A stretch of 64,000 bases of DNA from an uncultured Muribaculaceae bacterium. Lineage in GTDB: Bacteria; Bacteroidota; Bacteroidia; Bacteroidales; Muribaculaceae. Shown here piece after piece: positions 43,312-54,003 of the stretch. The stretch covers positions 1-64,000 of the forward strand of contig CAMWIJ010000006.1 in the NCBI GenBank assembly GCA_947174275.1, read 5' to 3'. A program made the translations under genes and the position numbers. How positions within the stretch are numbered: position 1 is the first letter of the stretch; the number at the start of each line of letters is the position of its first letter. Under the pieces are notes generated by a model. That model saw only the letters and a list, made by a program, of their open reading frames with translations, was not told the DNA's origin and ran no database searches.

Positions 43312-43319
43312 TATCTTTG
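43312..43319 (+). promoter_or_regulatory. Bacteroidetes -7 box TATCTTTG
   Basis: TAnnTTTG upstream of engB. Confidence 0.5.
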
Positions 43320-43353
43320 CAGAGCATAACACATAGCATTTCAATATAAAATC

Positions 43354-43962
43354 ATGATAATCAACAGCGCACGCTTCGTCATATCCAATACGTCGGCAAG
43401 CAAATGCCCCGACGACTCACGTCACGAATATGCCTTCATAGGGCGGTCAAACGTGGGAAAGTCCTCGCTTATCAATATGCTCACCGGCAACAAATCCCTC
43501 GCCCAAACATCGTCAAAGCCGGGAAAAACACTTCTGATAAACCACTTTCTCATCAATGACAGCTGGTATATTGTCGACCTCCCCGGCTATGGATACGCCC
43601 AGCGCAGCAAAGAGAGCCGCCAGTCAATCGACAGAATTATCAAAGACTACATACTGAACCGCGAGCAGATGACTACACTGTTTCTGCTGATTGACGTGCG
43701 CCACAAGCCGCAGAAAATCGATCTCGAATTCATGGAATGGCTTGGAGAGAACGGCGTTCCTTTTGCCATCGTGTTTACCAAACTCGACAAATTATCGTCA
43801 GCCGCAGGCAAGAAATCGATATCGGCCTACTGCACTACCCTGCTCGAGCAATGGGAAGAGCTACCTCCTGTATTCGCCACATCGAGTGAGGATCGCCGCG
43901 GACGTGAGGCACTCCTCGACTATATAGAACAACTCAATCAGCTGCCGTTGCAAACCGTTTAG
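43354..43962 (+). CDS. engB: Ribosome biogenesis GTP-binding protein YihA/YsxC (EngB)
   Basis: [42 protein letters not shown]. Confidence 0.95.
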   Translation: MIINSARFVISNTSASKCPDDSRHEYAFIGRSNVGKSSLINMLTGNKSLAQTSSKPGKTLLINHFLINDSWYIVDLPGYGYAQRSKESRQSIDRIIKDYILNREQMTTLFLLIDVRHKPQKIDLEFMEWLGENGVPFAIVFTKLDKLSSAAGKKSISAYCTTLLEQWEELPPVFATSSEDRRGREALLDYIEQLNQLPLQTV

Positions 43963-44003
43963 AGCTTTCCCGCGTTAATTCAATAAACGGAAACTCTAAA
44001 ATA

Positions 44004-44183
44004 ATGCATATTATGGATAAGAAAGAAAGCATGCCCACAAAGGGCGAACAGGAAAAGGCTGAACAGCAATATCCGGGAGCGGCTATAAACAACGCCGACA
44101 ACAACGCCGACACCGAAGCACTGGTTGACGAGCGCACATGCACCCTCAACAACAATCCCCGCAACGAAGGGAAACCGGTGTGA
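44004..44183 (+). CDS. Small Asn/Asp-rich hypothetical protein (59 aa), absent from the supplied ORF track
   Basis: MHIMDKKESMPTKGEQEKAEQQYPGAAINNADNNADTEALVDERTCTLNNNPRNEGKPV between engB and the rel gene, same strand. Confidence 0.45.
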   Translation: MHIMDKKESMPTKGEQEKAEQQYPGAAINNADNNADTEALVDERTCTLNNNPRNEGKPV

Positions 44184-44312
44184 CAGACGCATCGGCGATT
44201 GTCAGAGCTCCGTGACAAATACACCGGAGCTGATTTTAAAATAATTTAAAAAAATTTGCAGGCTGAAACTACGATTTACTTACATTTCAGCCTGCTTTTC
44301 TGTTTTTTTTGC

Positions 44313-44320
44313 TATCTTTG
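44313..44320 (+). promoter_or_regulatory. Bacteroidetes -7 box TATCTTTG
   Basis: TAnnTTTG; supports the rel start at 44342. Confidence 0.5.
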
Positions 44321-44341
44321 TTGATAAAAAGCAAAACTCTC

Positions 44342-46549
44342 ATGTCAACCGCTCAACTTCATCCGTCAGGCACACCTACGATGCTACGGCTCTGTCGCGG
44401 TCTCTACCGCCAGATGGAGTCGCAAGGCATTGACATAGAAAAGATGCGCCATCTTACATCGCTGCTTCGAGAAGGCGCTAAAGAGGGACACCTGAAGCCC
44501 GACCGCTTCGGCATAAGCCCGGTAGTGCACAATCTGTGGACCGCATACGCATTATGTAACCGCGTGAGCCCCGACCCGAATATGGTAGCGGCAATCATGC
44601 TTCGCAACCTTGTGGAGTGCGATTTCATACAGATAAACGACATAAAGGCGCAATGGGGCGAAGATGTAGCCAGACTGCTTGGCGGACTGCGCAATATAAC
44701 CCAGCTGTATTCAAGGCAGGTAGCGGTTGAAAGCGACAACTTCCGCCGTCTGCTCATGACATTTGCCGAGGACATACGTGTAATCATCATCATGATTATC
44801 GACCGTCTGGAGCTGATGAAGCTGATCAATCATCATCCCAACGAGCGGCTCGTGCGCGAAGTGGCATACGAGGCCAACTTCCTATACGCTCCTCTGGCTC
44901 ACCGTCTCGGCCTTTACGCCATCAAGGGTGAAATCGAGGATATGTCGCTCAAATATACCAACCGCAAGGCATTCGACGACATAGCCCGCCACCTCAACGA
45001 GACAAAGGCCAAACGCGACTCCTACATAGCCGACTTCATCAGCCCGGTGCGCGAGAAACTCGACGCCTCCGGCATAAAGTATGAAATAAAGGGGCGCACG
45101 AAATCAATATATTCCATCTGGAACAAGCTCATCAAACAGAAAAACGACATAGACCACATCTATGACCTGTTTGCCATACGCATCATAATCGATACGCCAC
45201 CCGAACGCGAGAAAGCGGAATGCTGGCTCGCCTACTCCATTGTGACCGACCTCTATCAGCCCAATCCTGCGCGAATGAAAGACTGGATAAGTATTCCGAA
45301 ATCAAACGGATACGAATCCCTCCACATTACGGTGTCAGGCCCCGACGGCCGCTGGGTGGAGGTGCAGATACGCACCCGCCGCATGGATCTCGTGGCAGAA
45401 AAGGGAGTCGCCGCCCACTGGCGCTACAAAGGCATAAAGAGCGAGGGCGAAATGGACTCTTGGATGAACAAGGTGCGCAACATTCTCGAAACCGGCACAG
45501 ACGGGCCGATGGAGCTGATGCGCAACTTCAAGATGGACTTCTACGACAAGGAAGTGTTCGTATTCACACCGAAAGGAGACCTGTATAAACTTCCGCTCGG
45601 CGCCACTGTGCTTGACTTTGCGTTCAATATCCATTCGCGCCTGGGTTGCCAGTGCACGGGAGCACGCATCAACGGCAAAAACCAGAAGATAAACTATCGG
45701 CTGAAAAGCGGTGACACCGTAGAGGTGCTGACATCGGCGGCACAGTCTCCCAAGCAGGACTGGCTCGGATTTGTAGTTACATCAAAAGCCCGGACAAAAA
45801 TACGCCAGACCCTCAACGAGCGCTCCAACCAGGCCTCGGAGCTTGCCAAGGAGATGCTGCAGCGACGGTTTAAAAACCGCAAGATAGAGCTTGACGAGGC
45901 TCCGCTGATGCGTACGATAAAGAAACTCGGCTACAAGACAGTAACCGACTTCTATAACGACATAGCAAAAGAGGCTCTTGACATAACGACTGTCATCGAC
46001 GCATACGAACAGACCGCATCGCGGCGCTCTCCCGAGGTAGAGACCCGTTCGGCGGAAGAGTTCATACTCCCGACCAACGATGACAGCGCCAATGCATCGT
46101 CAAACGACGTGCTTGTCATCGGCGATAATATCAAGGGGATAAACTACAGGCTTGCACGATGCTGCAATCCCATACACGGCGACGAAGTGTTCGGCTTCAT
46201 ATCGTCGGAGGGTGTAGTGAGCATACACCGTGCCGACTGCCCCAACGCCGTGCACATGCGCCAGCGTTTCCCCTATCGGGTTGTGCCGACAAGGTGGTCG
46301 GGCAAAGTCGGCGACCAGTTTGCCACTACGCTCCGTGTGGTAGGACACGATGACATCGGCATCGTCACCAATATCACATCGATAATCAACAAAGAGAAAG
46401 ACATAACTTTGCGTGCGATTTCCATCGACTCAAATGACGGACTGTTTCAAGGACATCTTTCGGTAGGCGTAAACGACACTTCCGCGCTTAAAATGTTAAT
46501 CAAAAAAATCAAGACAATCAAAGGAGTAAAAGATGTACAACGTGTATAG
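44342..46549 (+). CDS. RelA/SpoT homologue with degenerate hydrolase domain
   Basis: KGRTKSIYSIWNKL, RMKDWISIPKSNGYESLH, TGS and ACT domains; HD motif replaced by RNLVEC. Confidence 0.93.
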   Translation: MSTAQLHPSGTPTMLRLCRGLYRQMESQGIDIEKMRHLTSLLREGAKEGHLKPDRFGISPVVHNLWTAYALCNRVSPDPNMVAAIMLRNLVECDFIQINDIKAQWGEDVARLLGGLRNITQLYSRQVAVESDNFRRLLMTFAEDIRVIIIMIIDRLELMKLINHHPNERLVREVAYEANFLYAPLAHRLGLYAIKGEIEDMSLKYTNRKAFDDIARHLNETKAKRDSYIADFISPVREKLDASGIKYEIKGRTKSIYSIWNKLIKQKNDIDHIYDLFAIRIIIDTPPEREKAECWLAYSIVTDLYQPNPARMKDWISIPKSNGYESLHITVSGPDGRWVEVQIRTRRMDLVAEKGVAAHWRYKGIKSEGEMDSWMNKVRNILETGTDGPMELMRNFKMDFYDKEVFVFTPKGDLYKLPLGATVLDFAFNIHSRLGCQCTGARINGKNQKINYRLKSGDTVEVLTSAAQSPKQDWLGFVVTSKARTKIRQTLNERSNQASELAKEMLQRRFKNRKIELDEAPLMRTIKKLGYKTVTDFYNDIAKEALDITTVIDAYEQTASRRSPEVETRSAEEFILPTNDDSANASSNDVLVIGDNIKGINYRLARCCNPIHGDEVFGFISSEGVVSIHRADCPNAVHMRQRFPYRVVPTRWSGKVGDQFATTLRVVGHDDIGIVTNITSIINKEKDITLRAISIDSNDGLFQGHLSVGVNDTSALKMLIKKIKTIKGVKDVQRV

Positions 46550-47423
46550 ACATATCGGAACGGCATTATGCGCAACCGCAATGACATCGCTGCTGATGGT
46601 TTCATGCAAAGGCGCCGCCGACAACAAAGAGACAGAAGCCAGAATAGCTTTCGACAAGGCTCAGTTTGCGCTTGACAACGGAGATGCGAGAGAGTGTGTG
46701 GCATTACTCGACTCTCTTGACAGGAAATTTTCCGATGATACCGACATAATGAAAGAGAGCATGAAGCTGCGCCCACGCGCACTTTTGCAGATTACCACAG
46801 AAGACATGGCAGCGGCCGACTCTGTTGTAAATACAAATAAAGTTCTTCTTGACAGCCTGAAGCCGCTGATGGCACACGTCGCTGTGCCAGGCACTGAAGG
46901 CTACCTCATCAAGGCGTCGGCATACAGCCCCGATTTCATGAACCGCACCGGAGTATCGCCGCGTGTAACGGAAAACGGAGAATTTTATCTTGTCACATCG
47001 GTCAATCCCTCCGGAGGCCTTCAGCACTGGTCGCTGTCGGCTGCCGTCGGCGACATGATTGCCACCACCGACACAGTGCCATACGACGGCACGCTGAATT
47101 TCCGCACCAACAATTCAGAAGTCATAACATTCACTCCGGCGGCCAGCAAAGGCATTGGCGAACTCGTCAGCTCACACCCCGGACTGCCGGTCAAAATGCT
47201 TTTCAACGGACAAAACGGTCGCTCTCACAGCATCTCTCTCAACGCCGACCAGATTGACGGAATAGCAACCGCCTACCGATATGCTTCAGCCGTCAACGAC
47301 ATGCGCGACGCGACAATCAATCTTGAGAGGCTTAAGGCTCGTCAAGGCAAACTGCAACAACAGATCGACAAGAGCGAAGTCACATCACGCACAAAAATCA
47401 ATGCCGACAGCATTGTGAAGTGA
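46533..47423 (+). CDS. Hypothetical lipoprotein with coiled-coil C-terminus
   Basis: Lipobox LLMVSCKG; overlaps the rel gene end by 17 nt. Confidence 0.7.
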   Translation: MYNVYRHIGTALCATAMTSLLMVSCKGAADNKETEARIAFDKAQFALDNGDARECVALLDSLDRKFSDDTDIMKESMKLRPRALLQITTEDMAAADSVVNTNKVLLDSLKPLMAHVAVPGTEGYLIKASAYSPDFMNRTGVSPRVTENGEFYLVTSVNPSGGLQHWSLSAAVGDMIATTDTVPYDGTLNFRTNNSEVITFTPAASKGIGELVSSHPGLPVKMLFNGQNGRSHSISLNADQIDGIATAYRYASAVNDMRDATINLERLKARQGKLQQQIDKSEVTSRTKINADSIVK

Positions 47424-47472
47424 TTTCCCACACAGCCTGTCGCAATTATTTATAACGTCAATATTTCCTGCT

Positions 47473-48432
47473 ATGACCATACCACAGATAATAGCATCGA
47501 CACCCGGACGAGGTTTTTCATTCGAGGTGCTTCCGCCACTCAAAGGCAAAAGCATAGAGACACTGTTCCGTGGCATCGACAAACTCATAGAGTTCAATCC
47601 CCGCTACATAAACATAACCACTCACCGCAGCGAACTTGTGTTCAAGCAGACCGACGGAGGTCTGTATCAGCGGGTGACACAGCGCACGCGTCCGGGCACG
47701 GTTGCGGTGGCGTCGGCAATACAGAACCGGTATAAGATACCGGTGGTGCCACATATTATATGCAGCGGCTTCTCGAAGTTCGAGACCGAGTATGCGCTTA
47801 TCGACCTGTCGTTTCTCGGCATCACCAACATACTCGTGCTTCGCGGCGACAAGGCAAAGCATGACAGCAAATACACACCAAACGAGAACGGCTACATGCA
47901 CGCCACCGAACTGCAGCAGCAGATCAACGACTTCAACAACGGATATTTCATCGACGGCACTTCGATGGATACCGGACGTGACCGGCCTTTCTCATGCGGA
48001 GTGGCCGGATATCCGGAAAAGCATGAAGAAGCTCCGAATTTCGACATGGATCTCCAATATCTCAAGACCAAGGTCGACAACGGAGCTGATTACATTGTCA
48101 CGCAGATGTTTTTCGACAATGCGAAGTATTTCAATTTTGTGGACAGATGCAGAGCCATCGGCATCAATGTGCCTATCATCCCGGGCATAAAGCCGATTAC
48201 GAATATCAATCAGCTCTCAATACTTCCGAAAGTGTTTAAAGTCGACATTCCTACCGAGTTTGCCAACCGGCTGCTTGCATGCACTACCGACGAGGAGCGC
48301 AAGGCCGCCGGTATAGAATGGGGCATCAAACAGGTCAATGAGCTTTATGAAGGAGGAGCGCCTTCGATACACTACTACTCGCTCAACGCCACCGACTCCG
48401 TACGCGAGATTGTCAGAAACACATTGCACTAA
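47473..48432 (+). CDS. metF: Methylenetetrahydrofolate reductase
   Basis: FSFEVLPPLKGKS, YINITTHRSE, LVLRGDKAK, VTQMFFDNAKYFNFVDRC. Confidence 0.95.
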   Translation: MTIPQIIASTPGRGFSFEVLPPLKGKSIETLFRGIDKLIEFNPRYINITTHRSELVFKQTDGGLYQRVTQRTRPGTVAVASAIQNRYKIPVVPHIICSGFSKFETEYALIDLSFLGITNILVLRGDKAKHDSKYTPNENGYMHATELQQQINDFNNGYFIDGTSMDTGRDRPFSCGVAGYPEKHEEAPNFDMDLQYLKTKVDNGADYIVTQMFFDNAKYFNFVDRCRAIGINVPIIPGIKPITNINQLSILPKVFKVDIPTEFANRLLACTTDEERKAAGIEWGIKQVNELYEGGAPSIHYYSLNATDSVREIVRNTLH

Positions 48433-48438
48433 ACCGAC

Positions 48439-49566
48439 ATGAAATTCAGCGATATACCGGCACATGACTCTGTAAAGCAACAACTTGTCGATATGGTCGA
48501 CAACAACCGCATACCCCATGCGTTGCTGCTTGAGGGGAAAAGCGGCATAGGCAAAATGATGCTTGCGCGCGCTTTTGCACAATACATACACTGCACCGGC
48601 CGACACGACGGCGACAGTTGCGGCGTGTGTCCGTCGTGCATTCAGCACATGTCATTCAACCATATCGACACCCACTATTCATATCCGGTGATAAAGCTGA
48701 AGAACCGAAGCGGAGCCGCCATATCAGACGACTGGGCCGAGCAATGGCGTCAATTTCTCGACGACTCTCCATATATGGATATGAACTCATGGGTAGAACT
48801 GCTCGGCAACGCGAACGCACAACCGCAGATATTCGTCGACGAAAGCAGTTCGCTGATAAGAAAGCTGAATTTCACCTCACATGCAGCGCAATTCAAGATT
48901 GTGCTGATGTGGTTGCCCGAGAGAATGAACGAGCCGTGCGCAAACAAACTGCTCAAACTGCTTGAGGAGCCGCACGATGACACCTTGTTCATACTTGTCA
49001 GCAACGAGCCGGCCAAAATACTTCCTACGATATATTCGCGTCTGCGCCGCATCGAGGTGAAACGACTGTCGGATGACACCGTGGAAAAATATCTCGCGGA
49101 TCATTACGGCACCGACAGAGACGCCGCCGAAGGTATTGCCCGTCTTGCAGAAGGGAGCATACTAGAAGCCGTGCGACGGCTTTCAACGTCAGACGAGTCA
49201 CGGCAGTTTCTCGAGATGTTCATGTCGCTGATGCGTCTGGCCTACCAGAAAAAGGTTGGCGCGCTGCGTAAATGGAGCAATGATGCGGCCGATTTCGGTA
49301 GAGAGAAATGCTGCCGGTTTCTGGAATATTGCGAGCGTCTTACGGGCGAGAACTACATCTACAATCTCAATGACCGCAGACTGGTGGCACTTGACAATGA
49401 GGAGAGCCGTTTCAGCGCCAACTTCGCGCGTTTCATCAACGAGCGCAATGTGGAGCGGCTGCGTAGCCTTTTCATTGAAGCGCGCCGTGACATTGCAGGC
49501 AATGCCAATGCCAAGATAGTGCTTTTTGACGTGGCAGTCAGCATCATATTATGCCTCAAGCAATAA
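48439..49566 (+). CDS. holB: DNA polymerase III delta' subunit-like
   Basis: IPHALLLEGKSGIGKMMLARAFAQYIHC, C4 zinc-type cysteines, LLKLLEEPHDDTLFILVS. Confidence 0.87.
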   Translation: MKFSDIPAHDSVKQQLVDMVDNNRIPHALLLEGKSGIGKMMLARAFAQYIHCTGRHDGDSCGVCPSCIQHMSFNHIDTHYSYPVIKLKNRSGAAISDDWAEQWRQFLDDSPYMDMNSWVELLGNANAQPQIFVDESSSLIRKLNFTSHAAQFKIVLMWLPERMNEPCANKLLKLLEEPHDDTLFILVSNEPAKILPTIYSRLRRIEVKRLSDDTVEKYLADHYGTDRDAAEGIARLAEGSILEAVRRLSTSDESRQFLEMFMSLMRLAYQKKVGALRKWSNDAADFGREKCCRFLEYCERLTGENYIYNLNDRRLVALDNEESRFSANFARFINERNVERLRSLFIEARRDIAGNANAKIVLFDVAVSIILCLKQ

Positions 49567-52500
49567 TCATGGATAACGCCAACATCGTCAACGACGCCAC
49601 TCTGCGCGAACCGTTTCTGAGACAGGTGGCTCAAGTCTATGCCGACAACGAACGCGACAATCTTGCCGACATCTGCTTCGTCGTGCCCAATAAACGAAGC
49701 GGAGTATTTCTTTCAAAATATTTCAGCGAGACACTGACCTCTGACGGGACGGAAGCGGCTCTCGCACCTCCGGTCATCTCGATATCCGACTTTATTTCAG
49801 ACCTCAGCGACAAAGTGGAGATATCACGAATAGAAATGCTGTTCATACTCTACGAAGTCTATTCCGATATTGTCAAACGACATCTTTCGGATGCCGATAT
49901 AGCAGCCGGAAAGGGACTTGTCGACTTCAACCGATTTCAATACTGGGGCGACATTCTGATAAACGACTTCGGAGATGTCGACCGCTATCTTGTCGATGCA
50001 GACCAACTGTTCAAAAATATCGAAAACCTCAAGGAGATAAGCGCCAACTATCTCACGGAGGAGCAGCTCGAGGTAATACGCAAATATTGGAACGAAGATC
50101 TTGTGCCCGAACCGGTAAAAGAATTCTGGAACCATGCCGTGCATGTCAACTCCCGTCGTCAAGGCAAGGCCGGAAACAAAAATGTTGCCGGATTTGTCAA
50201 ATTATGGCAGGTAATGCTTGAGGTATATGAAGGGTTCAGAGCGCGTCTTGAAGCCGAGGGCTACGGTTATGGCGGAATGATTTACCGCGAAGTATCAGAT
50301 CGGCTAAAAGAAATGGACGCCGGAGACTTCGACTGCGACAGATATGTTTTCACAGGGTTCAGCGTACTGTCAGAATCCGAGCAATCGATATTCCGGTCAA
50401 TGCAGCGCATGGGCATAGCCGACTTCTATTGGGACTATGCTTCGCCGGCGATGTATATAAAGGGGAACAGGGCGTCGCGGTTTATAAGCAGATATGTCAA
50501 GGCATTCCCGTCGCGCTACCGCACAGGACTTGATAAAGTGAACCTCTACCCTGACATCACCGTAGTGGCCGTCCCGTCGACATTCGGTCAGGCCAAAGCC
50601 ATAGTGCCGATACTCAAACGGCTGTATCCGCAACGGTTCGCCACGACAGGCATGACGGATGCGGGCGGAGACAACGTGCCGGCGCTTGAACAGACCGCCA
50701 TTGTGCTGCCTGACGAAAATCTCGTGTCGCCGCTGCTTAATGCAATGCCAAAGGAAATAAGCACCGTCAACGTAACGATGGGATTTCCGCTAAGCCACAC
50801 CACAGTGGCCTCACTTATAAAAAACATTGTGTCGATGCAGCTCAGGGCACGCGAATTGCGTTCGGTCGACACATTCTTTTTCGAAGATGTCATATCGCTC
50901 CTCTCCCACCCGCTCATACGTTCGAGATACGCGCCGGTGTGCGACAGAATAGTAGCGACAATCAACAAACAGCGCATATTCAACGTGCCGGTCAGCTTTT
51001 TCAGCGACGATGAGTATGCGGCACTGCGTCCGGTGTTCAGCATAGTAAAAAACCTCAACGACTCCGACGGCGTGATAGATTATCTCGACAACCTTCTGAT
51101 TTGGCTTGCAGGGGTAATCGAGCCAACCGGAACACCTGAGACTACAGACACACCTGATGTCACTGAAGATACGGACTCTGACGAAAGCATCTCAACCGGA
51201 CACTCTACGAAACTTGAACTGCAATATATACTTTCATATCGGGCGGCCGTTGGGGAGCTGCGCCGGCTCAACGAACGATATCTCAAAGGCGGCAAACTGT
51301 TTCTGGAAGACAAGACGGTGTTTCATCTGGCCGAACGCATACTTGGCAGTCAGTCGGTAGCCTACGAAGGGATGCCCCTCAAGGGACTCCAGGTGATGGG
51401 AGTGCTTGAGTCACGCGGTCTCGACTTTGAGAATATAATAATGACATCAATGAACGAGCGCATTTTTCCGCGCAAGCATTATGCCAAGACATTTATTCCC
51501 GATGCGCTGCGGCGAGGCTACGGCATGGCGACCATCGACCATCAGGAGAGCATGTACGCCTATTACTTCTATCGTCTGATAGCCCGCGCAAAAAATGTGT
51601 ATCTTTTATACGATGCCCGGACATCGGGGCTCCGCGCAGGCGACATGTCGCGCTACATCAATCAGATAAGATATCAGTTTCCGGCCGATAAAGTGAGGTT
51701 CACGGGCTCGCAATACCGCATGGCTCCTGCCCGACCGGAAGTGCTCTCAGTCAGAAAGACTCCGGAGATAATAAAAGAGATGGAGCGCTACCTTTCGAAA
51801 GAAAACCGACGCTATCTGTCGGCTCATTCGCTCAACACCTACATCAACTGCCCCATGCAGTTTTATCTTGCCAACATAGAGGGATATTATCCGGAAAACG
51901 ATGTCCACGACTTCATGGACGAGGGCACATACGGCACAATCGTGCACGAAGTAGCCGAAAAGATGTATCTCGACCTGAAAGGCTCAGACGAGTCGCTGCC
52001 TTTGACACCGGAGGTTTACAACCGCCTTTGTGATAAAAAACTTGTGGAAGAGTATGTGGCCCGGTCGATACGCCACCATTACCTGTGCCTTCCACCCGAC
52101 GATCCCGCGCCACTTCAGGGTGACGCCGCAATTTTCCAAAAACTTATGGTGCGGACACTGCTGAAGATGTTTGAGCGTGAGAGCGAACTGCATGACGTGG
52201 AATTTATCGCAGGAGAGGAATCGGAATATGTGGAACTGAAGGTTAACGACCGATTTACCATCAACCTGAACTTCCGTATCGACCGTATCGACCGAGTAAG
52301 CTCACCCGGAGCGGAAACTGCTATTCGTATCGTCGACTACAAGACCGGCAACGACAAGATGAGCGTAGGAGGCTTTGACCAGCTGTTTGCACACGGCAAT
52401 GCCATGACCCAACCGAAAGCGATATTCCAGCTTCTGCTATATTGCAACGCTTATGCGCAGAAAAACGGATTTGACGGACCAATACAACCGTATATCTACA

Positions 52501-52706
52501 AGTTGCGCAAAGTCGCGGTCGATCCGTTCAAGCCTCTGACATTCAACAGAGCGCCCATAATTGACTACCGTGACCTCAATGAAGAGTTTATGGCGCGGCT
52601 CGGCGACATGCTTGACGAGATCTTCGATCCTTCAGTACCGTTTTTAGCCTATCCGGACAAAAACAACTGCAAATATTGCAAATTCAAAGAACTCTGCTCA
52701 GTATAA
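49551..52706 (+). CDS. PD-(D/E)XK nuclease family protein (AddB-like)
   Basis: 1051 aa; DICFVVPNKRSGVFLSKYF N-term; RIVDYKTGNDK nuclease core; C-terminal CKYCKFKELC Fe-S type cysteines. Confidence 0.87.
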   Translation: MPQAIIMDNANIVNDATLREPFLRQVAQVYADNERDNLADICFVVPNKRSGVFLSKYFSETLTSDGTEAALAPPVISISDFISDLSDKVEISRIEMLFILYEVYSDIVKRHLSDADIAAGKGLVDFNRFQYWGDILINDFGDVDRYLVDADQLFKNIENLKEISANYLTEEQLEVIRKYWNEDLVPEPVKEFWNHAVHVNSRRQGKAGNKNVAGFVKLWQVMLEVYEGFRARLEAEGYGYGGMIYREVSDRLKEMDAGDFDCDRYVFTGFSVLSESEQSIFRSMQRMGIADFYWDYASPAMYIKGNRASRFISRYVKAFPSRYRTGLDKVNLYPDITVVAVPSTFGQAKAIVPILKRLYPQRFATTGMTDAGGDNVPALEQTAIVLPDENLVSPLLNAMPKEISTVNVTMGFPLSHTTVASLIKNIVSMQLRARELRSVDTFFFEDVISLLSHPLIRSRYAPVCDRIVATINKQRIFNVPVSFFSDDEYAALRPVFSIVKNLNDSDGVIDYLDNLLIWLAGVIEPTGTPETTDTPDVTEDTDSDESISTGHSTKLELQYILSYRAAVGELRRLNERYLKGGKLFLEDKTVFHLAERILGSQSVAYEGMPLKGLQVMGVLESRGLDFENIIMTSMNERIFPRKHYAKTFIPDALRRGYGMATIDHQESMYAYYFYRLIARAKNVYLLYDARTSGLRAGDMSRYINQIRYQFPADKVRFTGSQYRMAPARPEVLSVRKTPEIIKEMERYLSKENRRYLSAHSLNTYINCPMQFYLANIEGYYPENDVHDFMDEGTYGTIVHEVAEKMYLDLKGSDESLPLTPEVYNRLCDKKLVEEYVARSIRHHYLCLPPDDPAPLQGDAAIFQKLMVRTLLKMFERESELHDVEFIAGEESEYVELKVNDRFTINLNFRIDRIDRVSSPGAETAIRIVDYKTGNDKMSVGGFDQLFAHGNAMTQPKAIFQLLLYCNAYAQKNGFDGPIQPYIYKLRKVAVDPFKPLTFNRAPIIDYRDLNEEFMARLGDMLDEIFDPSVPFLAYPDKNNCKYCKFKELCSV

Positions 52707-52722
52707 AACCACTATATAACAG

Positions 52723-53841
52723 ATGGCCGGACTTTACATACATATACCATTCTGTCACTCCAAATGCAGCTATTGCGATTTTTATTCCGGGCTACGCGCT
52801 TCGGCTGCCGAAGGATATGTCGACGCGCTCCTGACTGAACTGTCGCTGCGACGTGGCGAAATCGCAGGCGATTTCTCTACCATATATATAGGAGGCGGCA
52901 CGCCGTCAGTCTTACCAACAGGAGAAATATCACGAATCGCAGAGGCCATCGGCCGGCTGACTGACATGAAGTCAGTGGAGGAATTTACCGTGGAGGTCAA
53001 TCCGGAAGATGTCACGGAGGAATTGCTAACGGCCTACCGGCGCATCGGCATCAACCGCATAAGCATGGGGGTGCAGTCATTTGACGACAATATGCTCAAA
53101 GCCATCAACCGCCGCCACACTGCAGAGCAGGCTCTCGAAGCAATATCCTTGCTCCGGCAACAGAAATGGAACTATAGCGTCGACCTTATGTTCGGACTGC
53201 CGGGTCAAACTCTGTCAGCATGGCAGAATGATGTGAACCGACTCATGCAGATCAATCCCCCACACATGTCGGCCTACCTGCTGTCATACGAACCGGGCAC
53301 ACGCCTTTACGCCATGCTTCAGACAGGAAAAGTGGCTGAAACTCCCGAGCAACTTGCTTCCGAGATGCAGCAATATGTCACCGATGCAGCCAGGGCTCAC
53401 GGATATAACCACTATGAAATTTCCAATTACGCGCACCCCGGTTTTCACTCGCGGCACAATTCGGCATACTGGACCATGACGCCATACTTAGGTCTCGGAG
53501 CATCGGCACACTCCTACGACGGCAACGTGCGCCGCATCAACCCCGCCAATATAAAAAAATATATGGCCTCGCTCAGCAAAGAGATTGCAATCGCAGAAAG
53601 TGAAGATGAGTCGCTTGACGAAATTTTCAATGACTACATCATAACCGGCCTGCGCACCGCCGACGGATTGTCAATCGAAGCACTACGGCAACGTTTTCCC
53701 GAGCATTACATTTCAGACCTGCTTGCCGACGCAGCCCCATTCATTAACGGAGGGGAACTTGTCGTGGGTGACTGTCTCGCAATTCCCGAATGCCACTGGC
53801 TCAAAGCCGACGCCATAATGCGCGACCTGCTCAGAGTATAG
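52723..53841 (+). CDS. hemW: Radical SAM family heme chaperone HemW
   Basis: GLYIHIPFCHSKCSYCDFYS, IYIGGGTPSVL, RISMGVQSF. Confidence 0.94.
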   Translation: MAGLYIHIPFCHSKCSYCDFYSGLRASAAEGYVDALLTELSLRRGEIAGDFSTIYIGGGTPSVLPTGEISRIAEAIGRLTDMKSVEEFTVEVNPEDVTEELLTAYRRIGINRISMGVQSFDDNMLKAINRRHTAEQALEAISLLRQQKWNYSVDLMFGLPGQTLSAWQNDVNRLMQINPPHMSAYLLSYEPGTRLYAMLQTGKVAETPEQLASEMQQYVTDAARAHGYNHYEISNYAHPGFHSRHNSAYWTMTPYLGLGASAHSYDGNVRRINPANIKKYMASLSKEIAIAESEDESLDEIFNDYIITGLRTADGLSIEALRQRFPEHYISDLLADAAPFINGGELVVGDCLAIPECHWLKADAIMRDLLRV

Positions 53842-53912
53842 ACAACCTCAAAAGTCACTAATAAAAACTAACAAAAAAAAGGATTCAAACCTATTTTTTG
53901 GATATATATCGG

Positions 53913-53943
53913 TTGCAAGTGACGTGGGATTTTTGTAATTTTG
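53913..53943 (+). promoter_or_regulatory. Bacteroidetes -33/-7 promoter for pyrB
   Basis: TTG at 53913-53915, TAATTTTG at 53936-53943, 20-nt spacing. Confidence 0.55.
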
Positions 53944-54003
53944 CAGGCAAACAACCGCGAACGATGCCAAAAGGCGTCGAAGCGGACCAAATTTGTCACT
54001 GCA

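Noticed and set aside
53941-54003. N-terminal extension of PyrB
   Set aside because: Overlaps the TAATTTTG -7 box; PyrB homology starts at [12 protein letters not shown].
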